Below, one piece after another: positions 1 to 6,699 of a stretch of DNA of 53,899 nucleotides. Within the stretch, counting starts at the first letter, position 1; each line of letters begins with the position of its first letter. The stretch is taken from contig NZ_CANMEU010000016.1 in assembly GCF_947497045.1 (NCBI RefSeq), positions 1-53,899 of the forward strand. Direction: 5' to 3'. The position numbers and the translations under genes are program-made. Below the pieces are notes generated by a model. That model saw only the letters and a list, made by a program, of their open reading frames with translations. It made no database searches and had not been told where the DNA came from. Source of the stretch: an uncultured Tateyamaria sp. (lineage in GTDB: Bacteria > Pseudomonadota > Alphaproteobacteria > Rhodobacterales > Rhodobacteraceae).

Positions 1-2
1 GC

Positions 3-146
3 TTAACTAAGCCCAGATGAGCGACGACTCCTCAAAGTCAAACCGCCATCTGTCTCAAACCATTTGATGACGGACACGTATGCCTCAAACGCCTTTTTGT
101 ATAAGTTCTGATCGACGAACATCGTGGTGCCACCCTTTTCCAAGCA
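3..146 (-). pseudogene. Reading-frame remnant of unknown origin
   Basis: An open frame of 48 codons on the minus strand ends at a TAA (3-5) and is bounded upstream by a TAA at 147-149. It contains a readable stretch (TMFVDQNLYKKAFEAYV and SVIKWFE), but no start with a ribosome binding site was found. The 23-bp repeat at 54-76 lies inside it and encodes the SVIKWFE part. The same 23 bp recur at 13182-13204 beside a truncated recombinase. The frame may be the tail of a broken gene or the end of a mobile element that continues left of the window. No family is recognised. Confidence 0.3.
54..76 (+). repeat. 23-bp direct repeat, copy 1
   Basis: The 23 bases here are identical to 13182-13204 in the same orientation. 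The core reads AACCATTTGATGACGGACA. Flanking bases differ on both sides. Copy 2 ends exactly where recombinase homology begins, so the repeat may be the terminal sequence of a mobile element or a recombination breakpoint. That reading is inference. Confidence 0.75.
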
Positions 147-218
147 TTATCGCCCAGACTCGTTCGGAGCAGCTAATTTTCTGTTAACCAAACGAACGCT
201 CTGCGCCTTTGTTCGGAA

Positions 219-863
219 TCACTCTTCAGTCGCTATTAGCACCATATCGCCATAACGCAGCTGGACCCCACTGGAGGAGATCCCCAATGGCGTCACCCAC
301 AATCCAACGGATAGCCCAACTGAACGATCAGTTTCGAAGAGGCGATCCCAGCGTGCCACGGATGCGTTTTGGCGCTGTGCATCACATTCAAGTTGGTTGG
401 TCCACTCCTGTTTTAGCTGAGCAACTTGCCATGCATATCTGGCCGTTTGAGCATCCCGCTCTTTAATCTCTGCCAGAACAACAATTTCGGTGATGATCTC
501 TTGTAACTTAATCTCCAAGGCGGCTTCTTGGGCGTCTTTCCAGATTTTGACGGGCTCTTTGGTTCCACCCTGCTTGCTCATTGTCAACATAAGCAATGAT
601 GGCGTTGGCTTGCTGCTTGATTCATCCTCGAACCCGCAACAAACCTCCAGGTCCACGAAGACGCTCTGGTGGCAAATTTGGATGATCGCCGACGTTGGCT
701 CATCTAATTTAGGGATGACCCCACCGTCAAAATCAGCAAGTGCATTGGACAGAGCATGCCAAATGCGCTTGATGCGTTTTGCTGGGTGTCCCTGGTTCGT
801 CTGAACTTGTCGGTTGATCCGCACAGCCGAGAAAACCTGAACACGTATGTCGTCTATCGACAT
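219..863 (-). CDS. Hypothetical protein, 214 aa
   Basis: The family is not recognised. The protein has no signal peptide or membrane segment. The middle (about residues 105-150) is rich in Glu, Lys, Ala and Gln and probably forms a long helix or coiled coil. The C-terminal 60 residues look beta-rich. The start is the ATG at 861-863, which lacks a convincing ribosome binding site. The gene lies 8 bp after the end of a capsid-gene fragment on the same strand, so it may be phage cargo or itself a remnant. Codon use is less GC-biased than in the metabolic genes further right. Confidence 0.45.
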   Translation of the reverse strand: MSIDDIRVQVFSAVRINRQVQTNQGHPAKRIKRIWHALSNALADFDGGVIPKLDEPTSAIIQICHQSVFVDLEVCCGFEDESSSKPTPSLLMLTMSKQGGTKEPVKIWKDAQEAALEIKLQEIITEIVVLAEIKERDAQTARYAWQVAQLKQEWTNQLECDAQRQNASVARWDRLFETDRSVGLSVGLWVTPLGISSSGVQLRYGDMVLIATEE

Positions 864-870
864 TGCAAAT

Positions 871-1182
871 TCAGGCGGCGATAAAATTGTGTCTTTCCTT
901 GGCCGACCGATGCGGATGCAGTTTCAGGACCTCGATAAAAGCGTCGTGCATTTGTTGCGTGCCGATCAGCGACGGCGCGGTTCCGGTCGTAACCAAGGCG
1001 CGTCCCGCCAAGGCGGCCGTTGGAACGTAGGTCCCCGATGCGCTACGGCCGATCTGGCCTTGCAACTCTTGGGACACTTCCCGCTCGAAACCAGCCTCGG
1101 ACCAGTCACCCGTGACCTGTGCTTGCGCAACAGGGTGCTGACGGAGGGGTTTGACGACAACAACCACAACCCAAAAACCCAC
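871..1182 (-). pseudogene. Fragment of an HK97-type phage major capsid protein
   Basis: This minus-strand frame encodes 103 residues. The stretch from about residue 25 to 87 resembles the junction between the delta/scaffold region and the mature N-terminus of HK97-fold major capsid proteins. The visible signatures are GFEREVSQEL, a short GTYVP segment, and RALVTTGTAPSLIGTQ followed by FIEVLKL. The usual capsid protein continues for 250 or more residues with an LRN-type motif. Here the frame breaks into unrelated sequence at about 930 and stops at 871. The first 20 residues (MGFWVVVVVVK) do not look like capsid sequence. It is probably a prophage remnant. Assignment rests on recalled family motifs, not an alignment. 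Confidence 0.5.
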
Positions 1183-1391
1183 TTTTCGTAAACTCGAAAC
1201 CGTCCAAAATAACGGGGCGCGAATATACCCACGTTGTGACCCCCAGGAAGGACCCGTGATTTCATTCTCAGCGGTAAGGTGCGGGACGAAGTTGACATTC
1301 GCTGCCTCTGCGCGAATGGCTGCTATGGGGCGCGTGCCATCAAGACCTGCCTCTTACGGGCAATAAAATTGTTTGATCTCGGAGGCTGAAA

Positions 1392-2171
1392 ATGGGCGGC
1401 TATACTGGCAGTCGGACTCAACACGCGCTCCAGCGTACTAAGTCAGCACATTCGGAGGTTGACTTCGACCGCAAATTGGCTGAGGCAGTCATCGCGATCA
1501 AACGGTTTCTCTCCGAGGGTGGCAAGCAGCCATCATTCTCGTTTCTTGCCAATGTATGCGAGATTGGAAGCCACAAAGACTGCTTGAATGTGGGTGATAT
1601 TGAGGCGATCAATTTTGGCCGGTGGCGTCTTGCTACAGAATTGCGTTTGCTGCACTGGCGTATTGATGCCAGCACGCCGCTTGTGAAAAGTCGATGGTCG
1701 CCTACCAGTGTGTCAACGACTTTGCATTTGGCAATCAGTCTTGCGCTCACCGGAAGACAAACTCTGGCATCGCCTATTCTTCATAAGCTTGCGCAAGGCA
1801 TTGAGCCTGTCTTGGCAAAAATGTCTTCAAGGAAAGACAAAACGCGTGACTGGGGGGCAATTGCCTTTGTATTTCGCGCAATACTTGAAGCTAACGCTGT
1901 GCCGAAACTGTTTCACTCGACCAATGAGCTTTCCTTGAAGCAGGCCATGCTGGCTCGGCCCACATACTGTGACGCGGGGGACCCATACGGCGCACTTCTG
2001 GCCCACTTTGGTGCCGACCTCATACCAGTTGAGATTATCTTTCTGTCGCGCGCATTGGGGCACATTGATGCTGACATGGTAGCGCTTGACGAGGGGATCC
2101 GAACGACAGGCTACCCGACGAACGAGGCGTTTCAGGAAATCGACATGGAGTTGAGCGTCGCTGGGATCTGA
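1392..2171 (+). CDS. Hypothetical protein, 259 aa
   Basis: This is an intact frame with a good ribosome binding site (CGGAGG, about 8 bases before the ATG at 1392). The product is mostly helical and soluble, with no signal peptide and no catalytic motif that I recognise. Residues 100-150 contain two hydrophobic helices (TTLHLAISLALTGRQ and SPILHKLAQGIEPVLAK) that could form a helical-repeat fold. It stands alone between phage-like remnants on the left and an opposing small gene on the right. It is probably accessory cargo. Confidence 0.55.
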   Translation: MGGYTGSRTQHALQRTKSAHSEVDFDRKLAEAVIAIKRFLSEGGKQPSFSFLANVCEIGSHKDCLNVGDIEAINFGRWRLATELRLLHWRIDASTPLVKSRWSPTSVSTTLHLAISLALTGRQTLASPILHKLAQGIEPVLAKMSSRKDKTRDWGAIAFVFRAILEANAVPKLFHSTNELSLKQAMLARPTYCDAGDPYGALLAHFGADLIPVEIIFLSRALGHIDADMVALDEGIRTTGYPTNEAFQEIDMELSVAGI

Positions 2172-2332
2172 GCGGAGCAAGGCAACCGCGACCATTCGCA
2201 GGTTGGCTAGCCAACGCGAACGGTGCGGGCGAAGCTGCCGTTGATTTCCTGTCCGCGAATGGTAGCTTTAAGCACCACAAAAACAGAGGCTTGCCTTTGT
2301 TGACCTGAAGCTTTCAGAGGACAGAGTTAAGC

Positions 2333-2665
2333 TCAGTGCGCCCGAAGTTTGTAGAACAGCCTTTGGATGTCGAAGTCACCGAACACGAATGGGAACTCCT
2401 CAAGCGTGGTGCTCGGCCTCAATCCATGGATCAGAAGTGGGTGATATTCTACAGGGAAGGGTTCTTGAAGTTTCATCGAGAGGGACACACCCTTTATAAA
2501 ACCGAAGCCGAAGGGTAACTCCGAGCCGTGGCTCATGTTGATCAAAAACCGGTACATCGGTTCGACAGTGATGTCTGTGTTGTATTCGGCTTCGTAAATC
2601 ACTCGTTGTTCCGAAGTGTCGTACCTGAAAGCTCTAAAATATGTTTCCATTGTAATCTTCCTCAT
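2333..2665 (-). CDS. Hypothetical protein, 110 aa
   Basis: This small gene starts at the ATG at 2663-2665, with AAGAGG about 8 bases upstream. An alternative in-frame ATG lies five codons later (METYFRAF). The protein is rich in aromatic residues and beta-prone, with no signal peptide or transmembrane helix. The family is not recognised. It faces away from the NUDIX remnant, and the 298-bp spacer between the two (2666-2964) holds no gene that I can see. Confidence 0.5.
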   Translation of the reverse strand: MRKITMETYFRAFRYDTSEQRVIYEAEYNTDITVEPMYRFLINMSHGSELPFGFGFIKGVSLSMKLQEPFPVEYHPLLIHGLRPSTTLEEFPFVFGDFDIQRLFYKLRAH

Positions 2666-2964
2666 TAAAACAGCCTCTTGGCTTGCCTAGACTCTGACGC
2701 CTTGGCGCAGGAAAATCATTATTCACGTGAAGGTTTTTTGAGGAAAATCAGTGTTTGGTTTCTGACTGCCAAGGGTCTGAAGTTGGTAGGGTACAGGCGC
2801 GGAAAATTTGTATTTTGTTATGTTGTTGAGAATGGGCTGGTGTGATCGCTCTTCTCGAGACCAGACGTTCGGGCAGCGCGCAGAGAACGACGGTTGAGAG
2901 CCCACCTTGCAGGAATGCTGCGTTGCCGCCAAAGTCTCCTTTTGGAAACTGAAAAGGCCCTGAC

Positions 2965-3160
2965 ATGAATATCGATTGGCAAAGGGCAGCAGCTTATGTC
3001 GTAGCTGTTGATGCACAACAGCAGATTCTATTGACGCAATTCAGCAAGACCGGACATCCGAAATCGGGGGCTTGGACCTTACCGGGCGGTGGAATGGAAT
3101 GGGGCGAACAGCCACACGAGACAGCACTACGCGAGCTAGGAGAAGAGACTGGCCTAGCTA
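2965..3160 (+). pseudogene. 5' fragment of a NUDIX hydrolase gene
   Basis: The frame begins at ATG 2965 and encodes a NUDIX N-terminus with a complete NUDIX box: GGGMEWGEQPHETALREL followed by GEETGLAI, matching Gx5Ex7REUxEExGU. NUDIX hydrolases cleave nucleoside diphosphates linked to another moiety. A normal family member runs about 60-80 residues past this box. Here the family signal ends right after it (about residue 65), and the frame continues to 3402 as low-information sequence. The following DNA encodes a transporter tail in another frame, so this is a truncation by joining, not a simple frameshift. The fold is unlikely to be complete. Confidence 0.65.
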
Positions 3161-3338
3161 TACTGAAGCGTCCAGGCTTGCGCCGTTCGAATACGTCGCC
3201 CTTCTTTGGCCGGTTCTGGCGGATTTGCTCATCTTCAGATTGCCGCTCGCAACCAGTTTTCTGTTTGCGTTACCGCTTGTTCTCATCGGTGCATCAATTG
3301 CAGCACTTGAGAACAAGGCGAGATCGAAACAGCTTTAG
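3160..3338 (+). pseudogene. 3' fragment of an EamA (DMT) family transporter gene
   Basis: In the frame two bases off the NUDIX frame, the sequence reads YTEASRLAPFEYVALLWPVL and then ALPLVLIGASIAALENK before a stop at 3336-3338. This matches the last two transmembrane helices of EamA drug/metabolite transporters, where the AEAS..APFEY motif opens the ninth helix. All earlier helices are missing. The fragment abuts the NUDIX fragment at about 3160, so two unrelated genes have been joined by a deletion. The assignment is from motif memory. Confidence 0.5.
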
Positions 3339-3492
3339 CCAGTCGCAATCAAATCTGTTTCCTACGGCCCGTCATGGCTTTGAGTTTCAAGTCGCTATGT
3401 AACTCGAGTGGCCATTCATGTGCAAAGTCTGAACGGCAGAAAAGTCCGCATTGCAGCCCCCCTGCCTTACTAATTCAAACGTCATCTGTAAG

Positions 3493-3520
3493 CCTCAAAT
3501 GAGTATTTGAGTAAATGGGT
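3493..3520. promoter_or_regulatory. ACTC/GAGT box array A, upstream of parDE
   Basis: Tetramer boxes start at 3493 (CCTC), 3501 (GAGT), 3509 (GAGT) and 3517 (GGGT), each separated by a 4-bp AT-rich spacer (aaat, attt, aaat). The 8-bp pitch and spacer sequences match array C. ParG-type ribbon-helix-helix proteins are known to bind ACTC-type tetramers with 4-bp spacers. The array ends about 50 bp before parD. It may be an operator or a centromere site for the RHH protein encoded at 4824-5033. The function is inferred. Confidence 0.5.
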
Positions 3521-3531
3521 GGCCTTGATCA

Positions 3532-3548
3532 ATACCAATTATTGGTAT
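3532..3548. promoter_or_regulatory. Perfect 17-bp palindrome, likely ParD operator
   Basis: The sequence ATACCAATTATTGGTAT is a perfect inverted repeat of 8 bp around a single central base. It lies 23 bp before the parD start codon, just ahead of the ribosome binding site (AGGAGG). Antitoxins of the ParD family repress their own operon by binding palindromes at this position. This site is distinct from the neighbouring ACTC array. Confidence 0.6.
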
Positions 3549-3571
3549 AAACTCCTCATAGGAGGCCCATC

Positions 3572-3826
3572 ATGCCCAAAAACACATCTATGTCCCTTGG
3601 CGATCACTTTGCCAGCTTTATCGACACCCAGGTTCAGGCAGGTCGTTATGGTTCGGCCAGCGATGTTGTGCGCGCCGGTCTGCGCTTGCTTGAAGAGCAT
3701 GAAGGCAAAGTAAAAGCCCTTCAAGACGCTCTAATTGAGGGCGAGCGGTCTGGAGAGCCGCAGCCCTTCGACTTCGATGAGTTCAAGGCGCGCAAACGAG
3801 CAGAGCTTAACCAGGCCAACGGATGA
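3572..3826 (+). CDS. parD: ParD-family antitoxin
   Basis: The 84-residue protein has the ParD layout. An N-terminal ribbon-helix-helix carries [20 protein letters not shown] and then [17 protein letters not shown], and an acidic disordered tail ([14 protein letters not shown]) should wrap the toxin. It binds DNA as a dimer and neutralises the ParE toxin encoded next. AGGAGG lies about 7 bases before the ATG. Its stop overlaps the parE start by 4 bp (ATGA at 3823-3826), which fits translational coupling with antitoxin made first. A perfect palindrome at 3532-3548 is the likely autoregulatory operator. The module sits directly upstream of partition genes, which suggests plasmid origin. Confidence 0.9.
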   Translation: MPKNTSMSLGDHFASFIDTQVQAGRYGSASDVVRAGLRLLEEHEGKVKALQDALIEGERSGEPQPFDFDEFKARKRAELNQANG

Positions 3827-4110
3827 GCCTTGTCACCTTCTCGCCTGCCGCAGCGGCGGACCTCGATAACATTTGGGACTACACCGTCGAAGAATGGGGG
3901 GGCGACCAGGCTGACCGCTATACAGATGATATTCAGAACACCTGTAGCAGCCTTGCGCGCGGCGAGAAACGTGGGCGCGACGTGGACGTGCGTGCAGGCT
4001 ACCTGAAGCATGCTGTTGGAAAGCACTTCGTGTTTTTTCGGACAACCAAGGCTGGGATCGAAGTGATCCGCATCCTACACCAGAGTATGGATGTGGGCCG
4101 TCATCTGTAG
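3823..4110 (+). CDS. parE: ParE-family toxin (RelE/ParE superfamily)
   Basis: The 95-residue protein follows the RelE/ParE fold: an opening [19 protein letters not shown], a helical region with [13 protein letters not shown], an [17 protein letters not shown] strand pair, and a final [15 protein letters not shown]. The closing ILH.RMD..RHL-type signature is typical of chromosomal and plasmid ParE proteins, which poison DNA gyrase. Start and stop are intact and the length is normal, so the toxin may be active. It is coupled to parD through an ATGA overlap. Only 64 bp separate it from the partition ATPase, and that gap holds array B of ACTC boxes. Confidence 0.9.
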   Translation: MSLVTFSPAAAADLDNIWDYTVEEWGGDQADRYTDDIQNTCSSLARGEKRGRDVDVRAGYLKHAVGKHFVFFRTTKAGIEVIRILHQSMDVGRHL

Positions 4111-4124
4111 TCGGGCTCGTCTCA

Positions 4125-4152
4125 ACTCAAACACTCAGTTACTCTTTTGAGT
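4125..4152. promoter_or_regulatory. ACTC/GAGT box array B, upstream of the ParA gene
   Basis: ACTC occurs at 4125, 4133 and 4141 and GAGT at 4149, each at an exact 8-bp pitch with 4-bp spacers (aaac, agtt, tttt). Weaker boxes continue in phase at 4157 (ACAC) and 4165 (GAGG). The array sits in the 64-bp gap between parE and the ParA-like gene. ParG of plasmid TP228 is known to bind an operator built of degenerate ACTC tetramers with 4-bp spacers ahead of parF. This array has the same position and design, so autoregulation by the RHH protein at 4824-5033 is the natural reading. Confidence 0.65.
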
Positions 4153-4174
4153 AAAAACACAAATGAGGTAGAGC

Positions 4175-4447
4175 ATGAGTATTATTTCCGTCCTGAATCC
4201 CAAAGGTGGTAGCGGTAAAACCACAATAAGTACCAATCTTGCCAGATCGCTACACGAACTGGGACATTCGGTCCTGATCGTGGACAGTGATCCACAAGGC
4301 AGCGCCCGTGACTGGCACGCTGCCAGTGAAGATAATCCCATCGAACTGGTCGCGCTGGACCGTCCCAACAACGTCAAGACGCTGGCCAGCATGGCCGCAA
4401 ACTACGATTACGTAGTGATCGATGGCGCTGCAAAGCTGGAGACATGA
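4175..4447 (+). CDS. ParA/ParF-like partition ATPase, N-terminal part
   Basis: This 90-residue frame encodes the nucleotide-binding half of a small ParA-type ATPase. The deviant Walker A motif KGGSGKTT is at residues 10-17 (signature lysine 10). The A' region DSDPQGSARDW begins at about residue 37, and YDYVVIDGAAKL is the Walker B strand. It ends in a TGA at 4445-4447 that overlaps an ATG (4444-4446) opening the rest of the protein. In relatives the sequence runs straight from VIDGAAKLE into the MIAACIK-type helix, so the split looks like loss of one base. Alternatives are translational recoupling at ATGA or a programmed shift. GAGGTAGAGC precedes the start. Confidence 0.7.
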   Translation: MSIISVLNPKGGSGKTTISTNLARSLHELGHSVLIVDSDPQGSARDWHAASEDNPIELVALDRPNNVKTLASMAANYDYVVIDGAAKLET

Positions 4448-4824
4448 TCGCGGCCTGCATAAAGGTCAGTGATTTTGTTCTGATCCCCGTGCAGCCTTCA
4501 CCGTATGACATCTGGGCTGCGTCGGACCTAGTGGATTTCATCAAGGCTCGGCAGGACGTGACGGACGGATCGCCGCGTGCCGGCTTTGTGGTTTCCCGTG
4601 TCGTGGAGGGAACCCGGCTTGGCAGCGATGTGCGGACGGCCTTGGATGACTACGTTTTGCCGGTCTGCGAAACAATGATCACACAACGGCAGGTGTATCC
4701 CCAGACCGCATCCGAGGGGCTGACCGTGTTCGATGCTGACAACGCCAAAGCGAGGGCGGAGACTACGGCGTTAAGCGACGAGATATTGGCGATGCTGGCA
4801 CCGGCGATAAGGGAGGTGGCGTAA
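4444..4824 (+). CDS. ParA/ParF-like partition ATPase, C-terminal part
   Basis: This 126-residue frame continues the ParA domain: MIAACIKVSDFVLIPVQPSP, then YDIWAASDLVDFI, and a C-terminal helix after the YPQTASEGLTVFDAD segment that is typical of plasmid ParA/ParF. Together the two frames give about 216 residues, the usual length of a ParF-type ATPase, so nothing but the joining codon is missing. It has no ribosome binding site of its own beyond the coding sequence of part one, so it would be made only by coupling or frameshifting. Its stop (4822-4824) overlaps the ATG of the RHH gene. Confidence 0.65.
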   Translation: MIAACIKVSDFVLIPVQPSPYDIWAASDLVDFIKARQDVTDGSPRAGFVVSRVVEGTRLGSDVRTALDDYVLPVCETMITQRQVYPQTASEGLTVFDADNAKARAETTALSDEILAMLAPAIREVA

Positions 4825-5033
4825 TGGCATTGTCCGCAAAACGTCCGAGCCGTGGCGATGATGTCCGCAAGCGCATCCTGCACGAAATCACCGAAACAAC
4901 CGAGAAGAAGAAACGCCTGAACGCCGAGATTGAAGAGACGCTCTATCGGAAAATCAAGATGCGAGCGGTCGAGGAGGGCCGTTCAATCTCCGATATCACC
5001 CGTGATCTATGGTCTGAGTATTTGAGCAAATAA
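4824..5033 (+). CDS. Ribbon-helix-helix partition/regulatory protein (ParG-like)
   Basis: The 69-residue protein has a charged flexible N-terminus (about 32 residues, with TTEKKKRLN) followed by a ribbon-helix-helix: LNAEIEETLYRKIKMRAVEE then GRSISDITRDLWSEYL. This architecture and size match ParG, the centromere-binding partner of ParF-type ATPases, whose flexible tail stimulates the ATPase. The ATG overlaps the stop of the ATPase gene by one base. The likely DNA targets are the three ACTC/GAGT arrays around it, the last of which begins inside its final codons (5016). Confidence 0.7.
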   Translation: MALSAKRPSRGDDVRKRILHEITETTEKKKRLNAEIEETLYRKIKMRAVEEGRSISDITRDLWSEYLSK

Positions 5034-5051
5034 GTGTTTGAGTAAATACTC
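5016..5051. promoter_or_regulatory. ACTC/GAGT box array C, between the RHH gene and repA
   Basis: Five tetramers start at 5016 (GAGT), 5024 (GAGC), 5032 (AAGT), 5040 (GAGT) and 5048 (ACTC), all exactly 8 bp apart, with spacers attt, aaat, gttt and aaat. The array overlaps the last codons of the RHH gene and ends on the stop codon of the opposing repA remnant. A position downstream of the RHH gene suits a second regulatory site or part of a centromere. Box spacing is identical to arrays A and B. Confidence 0.6.
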
Positions 5052-5668
5052 TACCAGCCGTTGCGCCCGCGTTTCTTGAACCAGCTCTTACAAAACCCGA
5101 GAAACGCGGCGTCGGGGTTCTTAGGTGGCTCTTTTTGTTTGGCTGCGTAGGTCCGCCATTCTCCAGCCAGAACCCTTATATCCCATGTCGGGGCCAGCTC
5201 CCTTGCGCGTTCCAAGGTGTCTGGCAAGAGGGGCAGGACATAGCCGCCTGTCAGTCCGTCCTGTTCTGGCTTTGCTGTGTAGTTATCCAGAAACTTCGGT
5301 TTGGGCGTTACCATGAGAATGTCCGCGTCCAGTCGGAAAGCATAATCCAGCATGTGGTTGTGTTCCTCATCAGTCTTGCAGATCGCCCGAACAAGTCTGC
5401 GAAATTCCTTATCCGAGGCGTAGAGTCGGTTCGGGCCTTCAGCTTGTCCAGACCGCATTTCCACTCCGGCTGCGTACCGCATTGCTTGCGGGCCAGCTCA
5501 TACAAACGGCGCCCCAGAGGCCTGCGAAGCTGAAAATAACGGCGATTGAGTGTCAGCACATCGTCACCGGCAATGGCATTGAAAACCCAATCGGAAAGGG
5601 TGACCTCAAGATCGAGCACGCGACCGTCGCGGGTTTCCCGAACGATCCGGTAGCGGTCAATCAGGCTA
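5051..5668 (-). pseudogene. repA: Broken RPA-family plasmid replication initiator (RepA)
   Basis: Two minus-strand frames together encode the C-terminal part of a Replication initiator protein A (RPA) family protein. The upstream piece reads LEVTLSDWVFNAIAGDDVLT, RRPLGRRLYELARKQCG and EWKCGLDKLKA. The downstream piece reads EFRRLVRAICKTDE, LDYAFRLDADILM and continues to the stop at 5051-5053. A frameshift at about 5410-5430 separates them. The N-terminus is cut off at 5668 by an IS427-type end (GGGTCAGGACTC). The initiator cannot be functional as it stands. It lies convergent to the partition genes, as in the backbone of a small alphaproteobacterial plasmid, which implies that a plasmid integrated here and decayed. 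Confidence 0.7.
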
Positions 5669-6147
5669 GGGTCAGGACTCATAGCCAGTAAATGACGAGA
5701 GCCGCGAGGGCGATGGCTGACAGGAAAGCCCTCGGGCATCTGTCGTATCGCGTTGCGACACGCTGCCAATCCTTCAACCTGCCGAACGTGATCTCGATCC
5801 GGTTGCGCCTCTTGTAGCGGCGCTTGTCGTAATTTACCGGTTTCTTCCGCTGCTTCCGGCCAGGGATGCAGGCGCATATCCCTTTGTCTTTCAACGCTTC
5901 CCGGAACCAGTCGGCGTCATAGCCACGATCCCCGAGCAGCCAATCGACATCCGGTAGGCTGCTCAGCAGCGCTCGTGCGCCAATGTAGTCGCTGACCTGA
6001 CCGGCGGTGACGAACAGGTCGATTGGACGTCCGCGACTGTCGCAAATAGCATGCAACTTGGTGTTCATGCCGCCTTTGGTGCGGCCAATCAGACGGCCAC
6101 GCCCCCCTTTTTGACGCCCAGACTGGACGTCGTTCGATGGGCCTCAG
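5669..6147 (-). mobile_element. IS427-group (IS5 family) element, 3' half
   Basis: The minus strand encodes the C-terminal half of an IS5-family DDE transposase: GGMNTKLHAICDSRGRPIDL, DVDWLLGDRGYDADWFREAL, YDKRRYKRRNRIEITFGRLK and IALAALVIYWL before the stop at 5679. The outer end carries the terminal repeat GGGTCAGGACTCAT (5669-5682) next to a TA. Transposase homology stops at about 6147 inside the HRTTSSLGVKKG region, where IS110 sequence begins. The other end of the element is therefore lost. The insertion cut the repA gene. Confidence 0.8.
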
Positions 6148-6451
6148 GTATCCATCTCCCTGGATTGATATCGTTGCGGGGTTTAGCCGAAGTGAGCGGC
6201 AACGGTGCGAGAGCTGGTAAACCGCGCTGGATCATCGACAGCCGCACGGCACGTCAGGGCCGCAATAGGGCCGACACCGAGGATCGCCATGAAGCGCAGA
6301 CAGGTCTCATCATGGCTGGCCGCTTGCTTCACACGGCGGTCCAACTCGCGATAGGTTTTGTAAAGCACAGCCCGCGCATCTAGCAGTGGCAAAAGTGCAT
6401 GAGACAAAACCGGGTCTGCCTCGATCAATGGACGGACCCGCTCATCGAATA
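6148..6451 (-). mobile_element. IS110-family transposase fragment
   Basis: The minus strand encodes the middle of an IS110 transposase: RPLIEADPVLSHALLPLL, then FMAILGVGPIAALTCRAAVD, DDPARFTSSRTVAAHFG and, after an in-frame stop where leucine is expected, TPQRYQSREMD. The GVGPI.AL.. and RF.SS....A..G patterns belong to the C-terminal transposase_20 domain. The N-terminal DEDD domain and both element ends are missing. The piece is bordered on both sides by IS427 halves that point outward. Confidence 0.7.
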
Positions 6452-6660
6452 CGCGCCTGCATCCCTGGCCGGAAGCGGCGGAAGAAACCGATAAAGTACG
6501 ACAAGCATCGCTACAAACGCCGCAACCGGATCAAGATCATGTTTGGCCGCCTGAAGGATTGGCGGCGCGTGGCAACCAGATACGACCGATGTCCAAAGGT
6601 CTTTGCTCTCTGCAATCGCTCTCGCAGCGACCGTCATTTATTGGTTATGTGTCCTGACCC
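6452..6660 (+). mobile_element. IS427-group element, 3' end in the opposite orientation
   Basis: The plus strand encodes the last 70 residues of an IS5-family transposase (ACIPGRKRRKKPIKYDKHRY, NRIKIMFGRLKDWRRVATRY) with a frameshift near the end. It closes with the terminal repeat ATGTGTCCTGACCC (6647-6660) followed by TA. It is an inverted partner of 5669-6147, so the block 5669-6660 has the same IS end on both outer sides and TA at both junctions. Coding similarity starts at about 6452. Confidence 0.75.
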
Positions 6661-6699
6661 TAACTGATTGATGCTGCGTCTGTCGCACCTGTTGCGCTA

